Shown in pieces: positions 40,667 through 51,142 of a DNA stretch of 64,000 nucleotides. The stretch is from the NCBI GenBank assembly GCA_900318265.1, contig ONKA01000001.1, forward strand, positions 113,152-177,151, read 5' to 3'. The notes under the pieces are model-generated. The model saw only the letters and a program-made list of their open reading frames with translations, was not told the origin of the DNA and made no database searches. The translations under genes and the position numbers were made by a program. Origin of the DNA: an uncultured Bacteroidales bacterium (lineage in GTDB: Bacteria > Bacteroidota > Bacteroidia > Bacteroidales > F082). How positions within the stretch are numbered: position 1 is the first letter of the stretch; the number at the start of each line of letters is the position of its first letter.

Positions 40667-42604
40667 ATGAAGAATAAATCCACCCTTTTTGGTTTTCTCC
40701 TCATCGCTGCCATCCTCTTCGGCTGGATGTATTTCATGTCGCCGTCGAAAGAACAAGTGGCCAAGCAACAGCGTGCTCAGGATTCTATCCGCCGCGTCCG
40801 TATGGAACAGATGGCCTTGGATTCGCTCCGTCAAGCTGAACAACGCGAAGCTGATGCTTTGGCCCAAATCACCGATTCCACTGCTTTGGCAGAGATGGAC
40901 TCGGCTACTCTCGCCCAGCAACAAGCCAATGCCTTGACGGAGAAATTTGGCGTCTTCGCTGCTTCGGCAGAAGGTGCGGAACAGACCTGGACCGTCGAAA
41001 ACAAGCTGCAAAAGCTGACCTTCAGCAGCAAAGGCGGTTTTTTGAAACAGGTGGAGTTGAAGGAGTATAAGACCTACGACTCTCTGCCGCTAATTTCGTT
41101 CGACACGGCCACGTCGAAGTTCGACCTTTCGTTCTTTGCCCAAAACCGCGTCATCAATACCTCGCAGTTCTATTTCAAGCCTTACTTGAACGGAAAGCCT
41201 TACACGGGTGGCGACATCACCGTGGCTGAAGGCGACAGCGTCACCTTCGCCATGCGCCTGCTCACGCAAGACCCTGCGAAGTATGTCGAATATGTCTATA
41301 CCATCCGCGACGACAACTACATGCTCGACTTTGACATCCGTACCGTGGGCTTGAAAGACGTCATCGCCAACAATGCCGACTATCTGAGCATCGACTGGGC
41401 CGTCGACCTTCAGAAACAAGAAAAGAGCAACGACCGTTTCGCCGATGAGTCGGTGTACTATCGCTCACTCTCCGACAAGAAGGTGGAGCACCTTGACGTG
41501 ATGAAGGATGACGACGATGTGATCAACAACAAACTGAAATGGGTCTCCTTTAAGCAGCGGTTCTTCTGCAACGTCATCGTGGCCAAGGATGAGTTCCTCA
41601 ACGCCAAGATGACCGTGAAGACCCGCACCAAAGCTGAGAACCCTCGCTATCTTAAGTCGATGGCGACCAATATCTCGGTGCCTTACGACATCAACGCCGA
41701 GACCAACACCATCCCGATGCAGCTCTATTTCGGCCCCAACCATTTCAAGACCTTGCGTAGCTATGGTATTGGCATGCAGGACCAAATCAACTTGGGTAAT
41801 TTCTTCCTCATCCGTTGGATTAACTACGGTGTCATCGCGGTGTTCAATTGGCTGAGTAGCTACGGCTGGAACTACGGTATCGTCATTTTGATTCTGACCA
41901 TCCTCATCAAGACTTTGTTGTTCCCCTTGGCGTTCAAGTCCTACAAGTCGTCAGCCATCACCCGAGTGTTGAAGCCCGAGATGGAGGCCATCAACGAGAA
42001 ATACCCCAAACAGGAGGATGCCATGAAGAAACAACAAGCCGTGCTGAACCTGCAACGACAGGCTGGCGTGAGCCCCGCCTCGGGTTGTTTGCCTGCCTTG
42101 CTGCAGTTCCCCATCCTTATCGCTATCTTCCGTTTCTTCCCGGCCAGTATCGAGTTGCGCCAGCAGCCCTTCTTGTGGGCAGACGACCTTTCGACCTACG
42201 ACAGCATCGTCGAGTTCCCGAAGTTCCTCGGCATGGACCACCTCAGCCTGTTCACCATCCTGATGACCATCACCACGCTCATCTACACTTACGTGAACAA
42301 CAAGCAGATGGACTATTCGAGCAACCCGCAAATGAAACCCATGAAGTGGATGATGTACCTGATGCCCATCATGTTCTTCGCCATCTTCAACAACTATTCG
42401 GCTGGCTTGAGCTATTACTACATGCTGGTCAACATCATCACCTTCATCCAGATGTTCGTCTTCCGTAAGATGATCAACGAGGACAAGGTGCGCGCCACCA
42501 TCGAGAAGAACAAGAAGAAGCCTCAGAAGAAATCCAACTTCATGAAGCGTCTCGAAGAGGCCCAAAAACAACAAGCCAAACTGCAACAGCAGCAGAGACG
42601 TTGA
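40667..42604 (+). CDS. yidC: Membrane protein insertase YidC
   Basis: This 645-residue inner-membrane protein has TM1 at about residues 7-23 (LFGFLLIAAILFGWMYF), a long periplasmic beta-rich domain (about 60-370), and a C-terminal insertase core of five TM segments that begins NYGVIAVFNWLSSYGWNYG. It closes with a lysine-rich tail (KKPQKKSNFMKRLEEAQKQQ) as expected for ribosome contact. It inserts membrane proteins with or without the Sec machinery. The ATG at 40667 fits the promoter; an upstream frame start at 40628 would lie inside the terminator. Confidence 0.96.
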   Translation: MKNKSTLFGFLLIAAILFGWMYFMSPSKEQVAKQQRAQDSIRRVRMEQMALDSLRQAEQREADALAQITDSTALAEMDSATLAQQQANALTEKFGVFAASAEGAEQTWTVENKLQKLTFSSKGGFLKQVELKEYKTYDSLPLISFDTATSKFDLSFFAQNRVINTSQFYFKPYLNGKPYTGGDITVAEGDSVTFAMRLLTQDPAKYVEYVYTIRDDNYMLDFDIRTVGLKDVIANNADYLSIDWAVDLQKQEKSNDRFADESVYYRSLSDKKVEHLDVMKDDDDVINNKLKWVSFKQRFFCNVIVAKDEFLNAKMTVKTRTKAENPRYLKSMATNISVPYDINAETNTIPMQLYFGPNHFKTLRSYGIGMQDQINLGNFFLIRWINYGVIAVFNWLSSYGWNYGIVILILTILIKTLLFPLAFKSYKSSAITRVLKPEMEAINEKYPKQEDAMKKQQAVLNLQRQAGVSPASGCLPALLQFPILIAIFRFFPASIELRQQPFLWADDLSTYDSIVEFPKFLGMDHLSLFTILMTITTLIYTYVNNKQMDYSSNPQMKPMKWMMYLMPIMFFAIFNNYSAGLSYYYMLVNIITFIQMFVFRKMINEDKVRATIEKNKKKPQKKSNFMKRLEEAQKQQAKLQQQQRR

Positions 42605-42676
42605 GGGTGAGGTTATCTCACGCAGAATGCGCAGAAATCGCAGGTTCAACGAAGTTAATGCGCTGACATATAAACG

Positions 42677-42709
42677 AAAAAACGCAACCGATTGGGTTGC
42701 GTTTTTTAT
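42677..42709. terminator. Bidirectional terminator between yidC and gcvP
   Basis: AAAAAACGCAACC (42677-42689) pairs with GGTTGCGTTTTTT (42695-42707). Flanking A and T runs let it serve both convergent transcripts. Confidence 0.85.
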
Positions 42710-42727
42710 TTGGTTTTCTGTTAAACA

Positions 42728-42757
42728 TGTAGAGACGTAGCGCACTACGTCTCTACA
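42728..42757. repeat. Palindrome of the TGTAGAGACG family, copy 2
   Basis: TGTAGAGACGTAG (42728-42740) pairs with CTACGTCTCTACA (42745-42757) around CGCA. It shares ten-base arms with the palindrome at 25603-25632. Confidence 0.85.
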
Positions 42758-42799
42758 ATTGATTACGTCGAATCTGCGATTTCTGCGTGAAACAATTCC

Positions 42800-44148
<1,349 letters not shown>

Positions 44149-44152
<4 letters not shown>

Positions 44153-45630
44153 GCAGCGGTTGAGGCTGAGGTCTCGGTCTCGCTGCGGTACTTGAAGAAC
44201 ATCGGGGCCTGCATGAACTTGGAGGTGCGCTGCATTTCGGGTTGGATGCCGCTAAACTTCTGGCAGTTCGGGTCGCAGACGAGCTCTTCGTGTTGCTTGC
44301 CGAGGGCTTCGGCAACGACTTGGCCGATCTCGTTGATGTCTTCGCGAGCGGTGGTCTCGTCGAGGCTGATGCCGAAGTGCTGCTTGTCGATGATGCGGAA
44401 GTTCATGCCGTGTTTCTCGGCGGCTTCCTTCACCTTGCAGGTGCAAGCGCCTTCGGGCAGTTCGAACAACAGCGTGTCGAAGAAGTATTTGTTGAGCTGC
44501 TTCACGCCGAGCTTGGCCAACTCAGAGGTCAGCTTGCCGGCGAGGCAGTTGATGTGATGTGCGATTTCGATCAAGCCCTCCGGACCATGATACAAGGCGT
44601 AGAAGCCCGACATGATGGCGAGCAAAGCTTGAGCTGTGCAGATGTTGGACGTGGCTTTTTCGCGCTTGATGTGCTGCTCACGGGTTTGCAGGGCAAGACG
44701 GAAAGCGGGATTGCCCAAAGCATCGACGGAGATACCGATGATACGGCCAGGCATCTCACGCTTGTAAGCCTCAGTGGTGGCAAAGTAACCGGCATGAGGA
44801 CCGCCGAATCCCATCGGCAGACCGAAACGCTGGTTGGAACCCAAGACCACGTCGGCACCCCATTCGCCGGGAGGCGTGATGAGGGTGAGGCTGAGCAGGT
44901 CGGCGGCGACAGCCACTTGCATGCCTTTCTCTTTCCATGCGGCGACCTTGGCGCGGTTGTCGATGATCTCACCGAATTGGTTGGGGCACTGGATCAGCAC
45001 ACCAAAGTATTCTTCACTGCAATCGAACTTGTTGATGTCGTCGATCACGACCTCGATGCCTTGGAAGTGGGCGCGGGTCTTGATGACTTCGATGCTCTGC
45101 GGGAACACGTCGTTGGCGACGAAGAACTTCTTCACGCCGGCCTTCACCTGGGCGCGGCTGCGGGAGTGCCAGAACATCAGCATGGCTTCGGCGGCGGCGG
45201 TGCCTTCGTCGAGCAAGCTGGCGTTGGCCAACGGCAGGGCGGTGAGGTCGCTGATGACGGTCTGGTAGTTCACGAGGGCTTCGAGACGGCCTTGCGAGAT
45301 CTCAGCTTGGTAGGGAGTATAAGAGGTGTACCACCCCGGGTTCTCAAGGATGTTGCGCATGATGACGCCAGGGGTGATGGTGTTGTAGTAGCCCAAGCCG
45401 ATGTAGCTGCGGAACTGCTTGTTCTTGGCACCCAAGGCCTTGAGGTGGCTGATGACTTCGTATTCGCTCATGCCTTCGCCGATGTTGAGGTCTTTCGGCA
45501 GACGGATCTCGGGAGCGATGATTTCGTCGACAAGTTGTTCTTGCGATTTCACGCCGATGACCTTGAGCATCTTTTCAGCATCCGATGCGGTGGGGCCGTT
45601 GTGGCGTTTGATGAAGTTGTTTCTGATCAT
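44149..45630 (-). CDS. gcvP: Glycine decarboxylase (P-protein), N-terminal half
   Basis: This 493-residue frame carries the first half of the P-protein: [17 protein letters not shown] near the start, [40 protein letters not shown] and the Gly-rich [21 protein letters not shown]. It ends at SETE followed by TSASTAA and a stop. In single-chain P-proteins SETE is followed by about 11 residues and then DLSLN. Here the DLSLNRC codons are present but one base out of frame, so about 34 bases appear deleted at 44171-44176. The gene could be a natural two-subunit form, a recent pseudogene or an assembly error. Confidence 0.92.
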
Positions 45631-45650
45631 GTTGATTCGTTGAAATGTTG

Positions 45651-46445
45651 TTATTCTATCGTGTGGAGCTTGTTTTTCAAGTCATTGATGGTGTTGATGG
45701 ACTCCAGTTCGCTGACAGGGATCTTGTGCAGTTTGCCCGACCAAGCCTTGAAGGAGTTGAAGTCTTTTAAAATAGTAAGGCGCAGGTATTCATACTCTTC
45801 GCCTTCCACCTTGTTTTTGTTGTCCTTGTAAAGGAAGTCGTAGGGATCCATCGTGATGGTGCGTTCGTGGATCAAGGTCCAGAAGGCATTTTTGAACTGC
45901 ACGTTGGTATCGTCGGCTGCAGGCTTCGGTTCTTCCTTTACGGTGTCTTTCTTGGCATTCAAGTCAAGGATGACATCGTCGTCCTTGGCTGTAGCGTTTT
46001 CCGTTTCGGTCACTGTGGCAAGTGCCACCGTGTCATTTTTTATTTCGGTGGATTGGGTTTTTTCTTTTTCCTTTGACGTGCCATTCAAGACTGCGGTGGG
46101 CTCCGGCGTCTTGACGGGTTTGGGCTTGTTGAACACGTTGAGTGCCAAGATGACCACCACCGTGAGGATGGCGATGATACCCAAGGCGAGTAAAAACTTC
46201 CAAAGGTTCGATTTCAGGATGTCGTTGAAAGGCTCTTTCTCGTATTCTGCGATGAGCTTGCCATCGTAAATCTGGTTGCTGGCGTCAGGGTCGAACCTAA
46301 AACCTTTAAAGGTGTATCCTTTGGGAGGGATGATGTAATCTTTTACGTCACGACCGTCCTCGTAAATCGAGTAGGGACAGCCGTCCATCTTTTTCCCTCT
46401 TCCAGGGTCGATACTAAAGCGTCTCTCCTTAAAAAATTCAGCCAT
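45651..46445 (-). CDS. Single-TM envelope protein of unknown function
   Basis: This 264-residue protein has an N-terminal cytoplasmic part of about 82 residues (FFKERRFSIDPGRGKK, then IPPKGYTFKGFRFDP), one membrane segment at about 83-105 (FLLALGIIAILTVVVILALNV), a Thr/Lys/Glu-rich linker, and a C-terminal helical domain (about 180-264). No family is recognised; the layout of a basic N-terminal domain, one TM and a long linker resembles anchored envelope or sensor proteins. It lies between a lipoprotein gene (21 bases upstream) and glycine decarboxylase (20 bases downstream), all on the minus strand. Confidence 0.72.
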   Translation of the reverse strand: MAEFFKERRFSIDPGRGKKMDGCPYSIYEDGRDVKDYIIPPKGYTFKGFRFDPDASNQIYDGKLIAEYEKEPFNDILKSNLWKFLLALGIIAILTVVVILALNVFNKPKPVKTPEPTAVLNGTSKEKEKTQSTEIKNDTVALATVTETENATAKDDDVILDLNAKKDTVKEEPKPAADDTNVQFKNAFWTLIHERTITMDPYDFLYKDNKNKVEGEEYEYLRLTILKDFNSFKAWSGKLHKIPVSELESINTINDLKNKLHTIE

Positions 46446-46465
46446 TTCTTGCTTGTTTTCAGGGA

Positions 46466-47056
46466 TTAGTTCAACACTTTGTTCATGGAAATGAAGTCAG
46501 GATAGGCGAGTTGCTGTCCGTTGATGCTGACGTACGGCTTCACCTTCAGGCCCACGTTGACGGGTTCGCTGCTGGCACCAGCCAGTTTGAAGGCCAGGTT
46601 GACGATGGCATCGGCCGACTCACCGCTGAAGAGCTGGAACAGGTCGGTGGTGACGGGGATGGAGACCACGCTGCTCGAATTGGCGCCCACACTGACATTC
46701 TTGTTCAATGTAGTGCTGATGACCTCCTTGCCGTTGAGGCTGACAATGTAGTCCATCTTGCTCATCGAGGCAGGGATGGTGTTGGGGTTGTTGACACCTA
46801 CGTTGACGTTGAAGGTCACAGGCAATCTCCTGGTGGCGATGGCATTGGCTAACGAAAGCAGTTGTGCGGCGTTGAGGTCGCTCTTTGACATGCCTTTGCT
46901 CAGGTTGACGCCGAGCATCTCAATTTGGTCGACACTGTTGAAGTTGAATTTGCAGTTGGCGAAGTTGGCCATCTGGGCCACTTGGGTAAGCACATCGCAC
47001 GAGGCCAGTCCCATCGTGACGAACAGGATGATAAGGGTTTTCTTGAATGTTGACAT
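46466..47056 (-). CDS. Lipoprotein with LEA14-like beta domain
   Basis: This 196-residue protein has a lipoprotein signal ending GLASCDV (Cys at about residue 20). A beta-sandwich-like domain follows with VDQIEMLGVNLSKGMSK, LPVTFNVNVGVNNPNTIP and MDYIVSLNGKEVISTTLNKN, the pattern of LEA14/WHy desiccation-type domains. Such lipoproteins are common in Bacteroidota; the role is not established. ATG 47056 (MSTFKKTLI) is taken as the start because it opens the signal peptide. Upstream a degenerate -7 box (TATTATTG) lies at about 47144-47151. Confidence 0.75.
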   Translation of the reverse strand: MSTFKKTLIILFVTMGLASCDVLTQVAQMANFANCKFNFNSVDQIEMLGVNLSKGMSKSDLNAAQLLSLANAIATRRLPVTFNVNVGVNNPNTIPASMSKMDYIVSLNGKEVISTTLNKNVSVGANSSSVVSIPVTTDLFQLFSGESADAIVNLAFKLAGASSEPVNVGLKVKPYVSINGQQLAYPDFISMNKVLN

Positions 47057-47151
47057 ATTGCTTATAGTTTTGATTTTCAAATTTTTGAAAAAAGAAATAA
47101 AAGATTTAACCGAGCCTGCTCGTTATAGGCTCTACAAACGTGCAATAATAC

Positions 47152-47182
47152 AAAAAAAGTCGGACATGTTGCCCGACTTTTA
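47152..47182 (-). terminator. Terminator after bipA
   Basis: On the minus strand AAAAGTCGGG and CCGACTTTTT form a stem followed by TT. It separates bipA from the lipoprotein gene downstream. Confidence 0.8.
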
Positions 47183-47199
47183 GGAATTAATTTTCAGGA

Positions 47200-49014
47200 T
47201 CATTCCTCTCCACGACGCGAGGCGCGTTTGCGCTCCAGCTCGTCGAGGATGATCTTGCGCAGACGCAGGCTCTTGGGCGTCACCTCGAGGTACTCGTCGT
47301 CGCGGATGTACTCCATGTATTCCTCCAGCGAGAAACGTACTGGCGGGATGAGGCGGATGGCCTCGTCGCTACCTGAGGCACGCACATTGGTGAGGTGCTT
47401 GGTCTTGCAAACGTTGATGACGATATCGTTCGAACGTGTGTTCTCGCCGATGACCTCGCCGGCATACACATCCTCATTGGGGTTGACGAAGAAGATGCCA
47501 CGATCCTGAAGCTTCCAGATGGCATAGGGGATGGCTTGTCCCGTCTCCATCGAGATCAGGGCGCCGGTGTTGCGTGTCGGCATCTCGCCCTTCCAGGGCT
47601 CGTAGTCCTTGAAGCGGTGCGAGACGATGGCCTCGCCTTCGGTGACGGTCAACAGGGTGTTTCTCAAGCCGATGAGACCGCGCGACGGGATGTCGAAATC
47701 GAGGCACATGCGGTCGCCCTTGGGCTCCATCTGGGTCATCTCACCCTTGCGGGCGCTGACCTGTTCGATGACACGGCCTGCAAAGTCTTCCGGCACCAGC
47801 ACGGTGAGGCATTCGATAGGCTCGCATTTCACGTCGTCAATGTATTTGATGATGACCTTGGGCTGGCCGAGTTGGAATTCGTAACCTTCACGGCGCATGG
47901 TCTCAACGAGGATGCTGAGGTGCAGGATACCACGGCCGTAGACCATCAGGGAATCAGGTGAATCGGTGTCCTCAACCTTCAGGGCGAGGTTCTTCTCGGT
48001 TTCCTTGTAGAGGCGTTCGCGCAGGTGACGCGAGGTGACGTATTTGCCTTCCTTGCCGAAGAAGGGTGAGTTGTTGATGGTGAACAGCATGCTCATCGTG
48101 GGCTCGTCCACGTGGATGGGCGGCAAGGGCTCGGGGTTTTCGTAGTCGGCCACGGTGTCGCCGATCTCGAAATCGTCGATACCCATCAGAGCGATGATAT
48201 CGCCGGCCTCGACGGGCTTCTTGGTGCGTTCCTTGCCCAGACCTTCAAAGGTATAGAGTTCTTTGATGGTGGAACGGGTGACGGAGCCGTCGCGTTTTAC
48301 CAACGAGACGTTCTGTCCGGCCTGTAAGGTACCGCGTTTCAGACGGCCCACGGCGATACGGCCCACATAGGAGCTGTAGTCCAACGAGGTGATGAGCATT
48401 TGGGGTGTGCCTTCCTCGAACTTCGCGGGTGGAATGGTGTCGATGATGACATCCAACAGGTAAGAGACGTTGTCGGTGACGTTCTCCCAGTGGTCCGACA
48501 TCCAGCCTTGTTTCGAGGAGCCGTAGACGGTGGGGAAGTCGAGTTGGTCTTCGGTAGCACCGAGGTTGAACATCAGGTCGAAGACGGCCTCTTGCACCTC
48601 GTCGGGACGGCAGTTGGGCTTGTCCACCTTGTTGATGACCACAATGGGCTTCAGTCCAAGCTCGATGGCTTTTTGTAGCACGAAACGGGTCTGCGGCATG
48701 GGGCCTTCGAAAGCGTCGACGAGCAGCAGCACGCCATCGGCCATATTCAAAACGCGTTCCACCTCGCCTCCGAAGTCGGCGTGGCCAGGGGTGTCGATGA
48801 TGTTGATCTTCACGTCCTTGTAACGCACCGAGACGTTCTTCGAAAGGATGGTGATGCCGCGTTCACGTTCGAGGTCATTGTTGTCGAGAATGAGTTGGCC
48901 AGGGGCTTCGTCCGATTCCTTGAAGAGTTGGGATTGGTAAAGGATACGGTCCACAAGCGTGGTCTTACCATGGTCAACGTGGGCAATGATTGCTATATTT
49001 CTGATATTCTGCAT
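47200..49014 (-). CDS. typA: GTP-binding ribosome-associated protein BipA/TypA
   Basis: This 604-residue translational GTPase has G1 AHVDHGKT (residues 11-18), the switch-I region [10 protein letters not shown]3 DTPGHADF, G4 NKVD and the EF-G-like domains II to V with a C-terminal BipA-specific end. Length and motifs fit BipA/TypA, which binds 70S ribosomes and acts in ribosome assembly and stress. It has its own promoter at 49047-49054, is monocistronic and ends at a terminator. Confidence 0.96.
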   Translation of the reverse strand: MQNIRNIAIIAHVDHGKTTLVDRILYQSQLFKESDEAPGQLILDNNDLERERGITILSKNVSVRYKDVKINIIDTPGHADFGGEVERVLNMADGVLLLVDAFEGPMPQTRFVLQKAIELGLKPIVVINKVDKPNCRPDEVQEAVFDLMFNLGATEDQLDFPTVYGSSKQGWMSDHWENVTDNVSYLLDVIIDTIPPAKFEEGTPQMLITSLDYSSYVGRIAVGRLKRGTLQAGQNVSLVKRDGSVTRSTIKELYTFEGLGKERTKKPVEAGDIIALMGIDDFEIGDTVADYENPEPLPPIHVDEPTMSMLFTINNSPFFGKEGKYVTSRHLRERLYKETEKNLALKVEDTDSPDSLMVYGRGILHLSILVETMRREGYEFQLGQPKVIIKYIDDVKCEPIECLTVLVPEDFAGRVIEQVSARKGEMTQMEPKGDRMCLDFDIPSRGLIGLRNTLLTVTEGEAIVSHRFKDYEPWKGEMPTRNTGALISMETGQAIPYAIWKLQDRGIFFVNPNEDVYAGEVIGENTRSNDIVINVCKTKHLTNVRASGSDEAIRLIPPVRFSLEEYMEYIRDDEYLEVTPKSLRLRKIILDELERKRASRRGEE

Positions 49015-49046
49015 TTTAGTAAAAATTGCTGAAAGATTTGAAGCCG

Positions 49047-49054
49047 CAAAATTA
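49047..49054 (-). promoter_or_regulatory. Promoter -7 box TAATTTTG for typA
   Basis: TAATTTTG on the minus strand lies 33 bases before the typA start. It overlaps the region just after the ABC ATPase stop codon. Confidence 0.6.
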
Positions 49055-49069
49055 CAAAAAAAATGCAGA

Positions 49070-49834
49070 TTATTGTTCCAGATTCATCCAGAAAAACTCT
49101 TCTTTCGTCACAATCGGCTTAAAATAATCATCAATAACCCCCTGGTCGACAAGCTCTTTCGGCGTGCCTTGGCACAAAGGCTGCTGCGGGGCGACGACCC
49201 ACATCACGTCGGCATGGCGGAGCAAAAGGTCAAGGTCGTGGCTGCTGAAGAGGATGGTTTTCTTTTTCTCGCGCGAGAGCTTGTGCATGATGTTCACCAA
49301 CTCGATCTTGCTCGGATAGTCGAGGAAGGCGGCGGGCTCGTCCATGAAGATGAGGGGCGTGTCCTGCACCAAGGCCTTGGCAATCATTACCTTTTGTTGT
49401 TCACCGTCGCTTAACGAGACAAAGTTGCGGTTGACCAAATGGCTTATGCCTACGGTTTCAAGGCTGTCGTAGATGATTTGCTCGTCTTCAGCCTTTAATT
49501 TGGCTAAGAGGCCGAGATGGGGATAACGACCGGCGGCCACAATGTCGAAGACCTTCAGGAAGAGGTCATCGGGTTTCTCGGTGAGCACGAGGCTGAAGAG
49601 TGAGCTGCGCTCGGTGGGGGAGTAGTCGCGCAGGTCTTTCCCAAACAACTTGACCTCGCCGCCGACGGGCTTGAGGCTGGCCGACAGCGTCTTGAATAGC
49701 GTCGTCTTGCCCGAGCCGTTGGGACCCGCCAAGGCCACGATGTCGCCTTCGCTGAGGCTCACGTCGATGGCGGGCATCAGCGCTTGGCCTTTGTAGCCGA
49801 TGGACAGTTGATATGTATGAAGGACTTCGCTCAT
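49070..49834 (-). CDS. FecE/BtuD-type ABC transporter ATPase
   Basis: This 254-residue ATPase energises a vitamin B12/iron-siderophore type importer. It has Walker A GPNGSGKTT (residues 37-45), the Q-loop region, a signature that reads LSDGEQQKV rather than LSGGQ, Walker B LIFMDEPAAFLD and the switch His in FSSHDLDLLL. It pairs with the FecCD permease upstream, from which it is separated by 190 bases containing an inverted-repeat element. No periplasmic binding protein gene is in the window, so the substrate is undecided between cobalamin, heme and ferric siderophores. Confidence 0.92.
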   Translation of the reverse strand: MSEVLHTYQLSIGYKGQALMPAIDVSLSEGDIVALAGPNGSGKTTLFKTLSASLKPVGGEVKLFGKDLRDYSPTERSSLFSLVLTEKPDDLFLKVFDIVAAGRYPHLGLLAKLKAEDEQIIYDSLETVGISHLVNRNFVSLSDGEQQKVMIAKALVQDTPLIFMDEPAAFLDYPSKIELVNIMHKLSREKKKTILFSSHDLDLLLRHADVMWVVAPQQPLCQGTPKELVDQGVIDDYFKPIVTKEEFFWMNLEQ

Positions 49835-49850
49835 GGACAGGGATTGTTTA

Positions 49851-50022
49851 TTAACTACAGATTTGACAGATTAAACCGATTCCTAGTCTGATAATTTTTG
49901 AGATGCAAGCATCCAATTATTACAGATGGCTTGGTGCGGGTAGAAATCTGTGTCATTTGGACGCTTGCGTCCTTATAATTATGTAGCGTCTTTCTGTACA
50001 ATCTGTGTAATCTGTAGTTTAA
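49851..50022. mobile_element. MITE-like 172-bp imperfect inverted repeat
   Basis: The two halves of 49851-50022 are imperfect inverted copies about 72 bases long. Both open with CTACAGATT and ACAGATT near the ends and share ATAATT, then GATGCAAGCATCC on the left against GACGCAAGCGTCC on the right strand, then ACAGAT near the centre. No open frame is present. It lies between the permease and ATPase genes. I see no clear target-site duplication. Confidence 0.65.
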
Positions 50023-50024
50023 TA

Positions 50025-51089
50025 TCACCATTGTATATGACTGACTTTTTGTCGGTGGAAGATCACCCAAAGCACGATGGGCGCACCAATCAGTGCCGTG
50101 ACCGAGTTGATGGGCAGGTTGCCTTCGAAGGAGGGCAGGCGTGCGATGAGGTTGCAGAACAAAGCCAGGTCCATGCCGAGGAAGGCCGTGGCGGGGATGA
50201 GCAGCTTGTGGTCGCTGCTGCGGAACAGGAATCGGGCGATGTGGGGCACGGCCAAGCCCAAGAAGGCGATGGGACCACAGAACGCCGTGATGAGGGCGGT
50301 GAGGAATCCCGAAGCCAGGATGATGAGCATGCTGCTCCGACGGATGTTGACACCGAGGTTCTCGGCATAACGCTCGCCGAGCAGCAAGAGGTTCAATGTC
50401 TTGAAGAGCAGGAACGAACCTATGGTGCCGACCGCCACCGCGATGGCGAAGAAGGGCAGCTGGGCCTTGCTCACGTTGGAGAAGCTGCCCAAGCCCCAGA
50501 TGACGAAGGAGTGCAGTCCTTCCTTCTGGCTGAAGAATTTCAGGATGTCGGTGACCGAACCAGCGATGTAGGCGATCATGATGCCCACCAGCACCAGGCT
50601 GACCATGCTGCGGAGTCTCGAGCTAAGGGCGAGGATAAGTAACAATACTGCGAAGGCGCCCAGGAAAGCCGCTATGGTGACGCCGAAGGTCGACCACAGC
50701 GACAGTGTGCTGACCGACAGGCCCGTGGCGGTGCCGAGCAAGACCACGAAGGCCACGCCGAGGCTCGCACCGCTGCTGATGCCCAGCAGGGAAGGGTCGG
50801 CGAGGGGGTTACGGAAGAGGGTCTGCATCAGGAGGCCCGACACCGATAGACCTATGCCCGCCAGCAGCGCCGTGATGGCTTGTGGCAGGCGGTAGTCGAG
50901 GATGATGGTGCGGTAGGTCGAAGTGTCGCCATGCAGCAGCGTGTCCCAGAATTCATTCCACGGAATCGACACCGAGCCGTAGCGCAGGTTCAGGACGAAC
51001 AGCACGATGCCGACGGCCAGGATCGCGATGGAGACCAGCGCGATGGGTGGCGTTTTGCGGCGGAGGGTATTATCGGTGTCGGATGCCAT
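50025..51089 (-). CDS. FecCD-family ABC transporter permease
   Basis: This 354-residue inner-membrane permease has about ten TM segments and the FecCD/BtuC signatures YRLPQAITALLAGIGLSVSGLLMQTLFRNPLADPSLLG and, late, GPIAFLGLAVPHIARFL. It imports cobalamin, heme or a ferric siderophore with the ATPase encoded downstream. ATG 51089 is chosen because a -7 box (51110-51117) lies 21 bases before it; an upstream in-frame TTG at 51146 would overlap the Fic gene. It therefore has its own promoter and is probably independent of Fic. Confidence 0.93.
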   Translation of the reverse strand: MASDTDNTLRRKTPPIALVSIAILAVGIVLFVLNLRYGSVSIPWNEFWDTLLHGDTSTYRTIILDYRLPQAITALLAGIGLSVSGLLMQTLFRNPLADPSLLGISSGASLGVAFVVLLGTATGLSVSTLSLWSTFGVTIAAFLGAFAVLLLILALSSRLRSMVSLVLVGIMIAYIAGSVTDILKFFSQKEGLHSFVIWGLGSFSNVSKAQLPFFAIAVAVGTIGSFLLFKTLNLLLLGERYAENLGVNIRRSSMLIILASGFLTALITAFCGPIAFLGLAVPHIARFLFRSSDHKLLIPATAFLGMDLALFCNLIARLPSFEGNLPINSVTALIGAPIVLWVIFHRQKVSHIQW

Positions 51090-51109
51090 TTCTGGGTTGT
51101 TTTGCGTTG

Positions 51110-51117
51110 CAAAGATA
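51110..51117 (-). promoter_or_regulatory. Promoter -7 box TATCTTTG for the importer operon
   Basis: TATCTTTG on the minus strand lies between the Fic stop codon and the permease ATG at 51089. Confidence 0.6.
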
Positions 51118-51142
51118 GGGTTTAATTTGATTGGTTTGACTA

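Larger units (their letters stand above)
42632..42785. repeat. Intergenic element flanked by inverted repeats
   Basis: CAGAAATCGCAG (42632-42643) is the exact reverse complement of CTGCGATTTCTG (42774-42785). Outside these, TCACGCAGAA on the left mirrors TTCTGCGTGA on the right. The 150 bases enclosed contain a terminator and a TGTAGAGACG palindrome, both listed separately. Confidence 0.7.

Noticed and set aside
44242-45831. 529-residue open frame antisense to glycine decarboxylase
   Set aside because: It mirrors a strongly conserved enzyme gene and has no motif of its own; GC-rich third positions explain its openness.
49070-51089. Complete vitamin B12 uptake operon
   Set aside because: No cobalamin riboswitch, BtuB-type receptor or binding protein gene is adjacent, so the substrate is left open.
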